From an uncultured Clostridia bacterium (lineage in GTDB: Bacteria; Bacillota; Clostridia; RUG12999), in assembly GCA_934792465.1 (NCBI GenBank), contig CAKVOK010000073.1, positions 1 through 12,765 on the forward strand: a DNA stretch of 12,765 nt, read 5' to 3'. Under the pieces are notes generated by a model. The model was not told the DNA's origin. It saw only the letters and a list, made by a program, of their open reading frames with translations, and searched no databases. This document shows positions 12,378 to 12,765 of this stretch, piece after piece; the first letter of the stretch is position 1; each line of letters opens with the position of its first letter. Made by a program: the position numbers and the translations under genes.

Positions 12378-12422
12378 AGACTCTCCCGATTGATTATTTT
12401 TCGGGCAGTCTCATATTTTTTT
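12378..12422 (+). terminator. Terminator closing the spoVA downstream region
   Basis: AGACT (12378-12382) and CCCGA pair with TCGGG and AGTCT (12401-12411), with a small internal bulge, and a T7 run follows (12416-12422). It isolates the tRNA-Ser promoter downstream from the spoVA transcript. Confidence 0.75.
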
Positions 12423-12451
12423 AACTTTTTAATATTTTTTAGTTTTTTGTA

Positions 12452-12480
12452 TTGACATATTCCTAAATTTGTGGTAAAAT
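12452..12480 (+). promoter_or_regulatory. tRNA-Ser promoter (extended -10)
   Basis: TTGACA (12452-12457), exactly 17 nt and TAAAAT (12475-12480) preceded by TGG form a strong promoter. Its transcript, starting near 12487, covers first the truncated tRNA copy and then the intact tRNA-Ser. Confidence 0.85.
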
Positions 12481-12537
12481 ATATAGGTCGTATACATTAG
12501 GTATTGCCTATATGACATGTATTTCATTATTTAATAT

Positions 12538-12579
12538 GGACAGGTATCGAAGAGGTCATAACGGCCCTGACTCGAAATC
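12538..12579 (+). pseudogene. Truncated tRNA-Ser copy (5' half)
   Basis: The 42 bases from the mature 5' end through the anticodon loop are identical to the intact gene except one base in the D region (A at 12553, T at 12621). The similarity also includes 9 upstream bases (12529-12537), then stops two bases after the anticodon loop. No 3' half, T arm or CCA follows, so it cannot make a tRNA by itself. The same promoter transcribes both copies, 68 bp apart. Confidence 0.85.
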
Positions 12580-12605
12580 TCGTTACAATCTCTAAAATTT
12601 AATAT

Positions 12606-12696
12606 GGACAGGTATCGAAGTGGTCATAACGGCCCTGACTCGAAATCAGGTAGTCGCGCAAGCGGCTCGTGGGTTCGAATCCCACCCTGTCCGCCA
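12606..12696 (+). tRNA. tRNA-Ser (anticodon CGA)
   Basis: The acceptor GGACAGG pairs with CCTGTCC (12686-12692), followed by discriminator G and encoded CCA (12694-12696). The anticodon stem CCTGA/TCAGG holds loop CTCGAAA, anticodon CGA, which reads UCG serine codons. A long variable arm (AGTCGCGCAAGCGGCT region) and the T loop GGTTCGAATCC confirm a class II tRNA-Ser. It is followed 1 nt later by a terminator hairpin. Confidence 0.95.
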
Positions 12697-12697
12697 C

Positions 12698-12731
12698 AAG
12701 CCTTGAAAGTACAACGCTTTCAAGGCTTTTT
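12698..12731 (+). terminator. tRNA-Ser terminator
   Basis: AAGCCTTGAAAG (12698-12709) pairs perfectly with CTTTCAAGGCTT (12717-12728) around a 7-nt loop, and the T run continues to 12731. After it, to the window end, nothing recognisable is seen. Confidence 0.9.
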
Positions 12732-12765
12732 ACTTTTTATTTTTGGTGCCCATAATTTTTTCTTT

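Noticed and set aside
12613..12680. CRISPR-like direct repeats near 12529-12647
   Set aside because: There are only two copies, and they are the 5' half of a tRNA-Ser gene, not CRISPR repeats and spacers.

Overview
The window looks like a chromosomal segment of an anaerobic, spore-forming Clostridia-type Firmicute, possibly a gut Oscillospirales-like organism. Supporting signs are moderate AT richness, AGGAGG-type ribosome binding sites, consensus sigma-A promoters, a [FeFe]-hydrogenase maturase, an HPr with both His15 and Ser46, and spoVAD/spoVAE. The taxonomic placement is an inference.

Layout. Positions 1-440 are a mobile-element scar: a C-terminal scrap of an IS3-family transposase, an 18-bp inverted repeat, a truncated zinc-knuckle reading frame, and a tandem pair of GTAGTAAATT repeats that resemble arm sites of Tn916-type integrases. 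This scar lies just 3' of a tRNA-Cys gene and its terminator. The minus-strand hydE gene follows (569-1609), with its own promoter. Between it and the main operon is an unlisted 44-codon small gene (1706-1840, TTG start).

The core is a five-gene plus-strand operon (1950-7313): enolase-superfamily sugar-acid dehydratase, short-chain dehydrogenase, GH10 glycosidase without a signal peptide, RraA/HMG-aldolase-family protein, and a seven-bladed beta-propeller lactonase. It is followed by HPr on its own promoter (7613-7876) and then a clan GH-A (GH39-like) glycosidase (8041-9396) with a perfect TTGACA-17-TATAAT promoter and an operator-like palindrome. Together these read as an intracellular route. 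The GH10 and GH39-like enzymes would release a sugar or sugar acid from imported hemicellulose oligomers. The SDR would oxidise it, the lactonase open the lactone, the dehydratase make a 2-keto-3-deoxy acid, and the RraA-like protein cleave that to pyruvate plus an aldehyde. A non-phosphorylative route of this kind fused to oligosaccharide hydrolysis in a spore-forming anaerobe is the most interesting system here. The substrate is not determined by the sequence, and no transporter or regulator is in the window.

The remainder holds a 71-bp MITE-like element (9419-9489) and a minus-strand Hpt-like protein that has lost the phospho-accepting His (9556-9930). A sporulation operon follows (10313-12076): a DUF6514-like gene, spoVAD and spoVAE, with no spoVAC. 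Next is a roughly 450-base non-coding stretch with a palindrome and a terminator. The window ends with a tRNA-Ser(CGA) unit in which the 5' half of the tRNA is duplicated immediately upstream of the intact gene.
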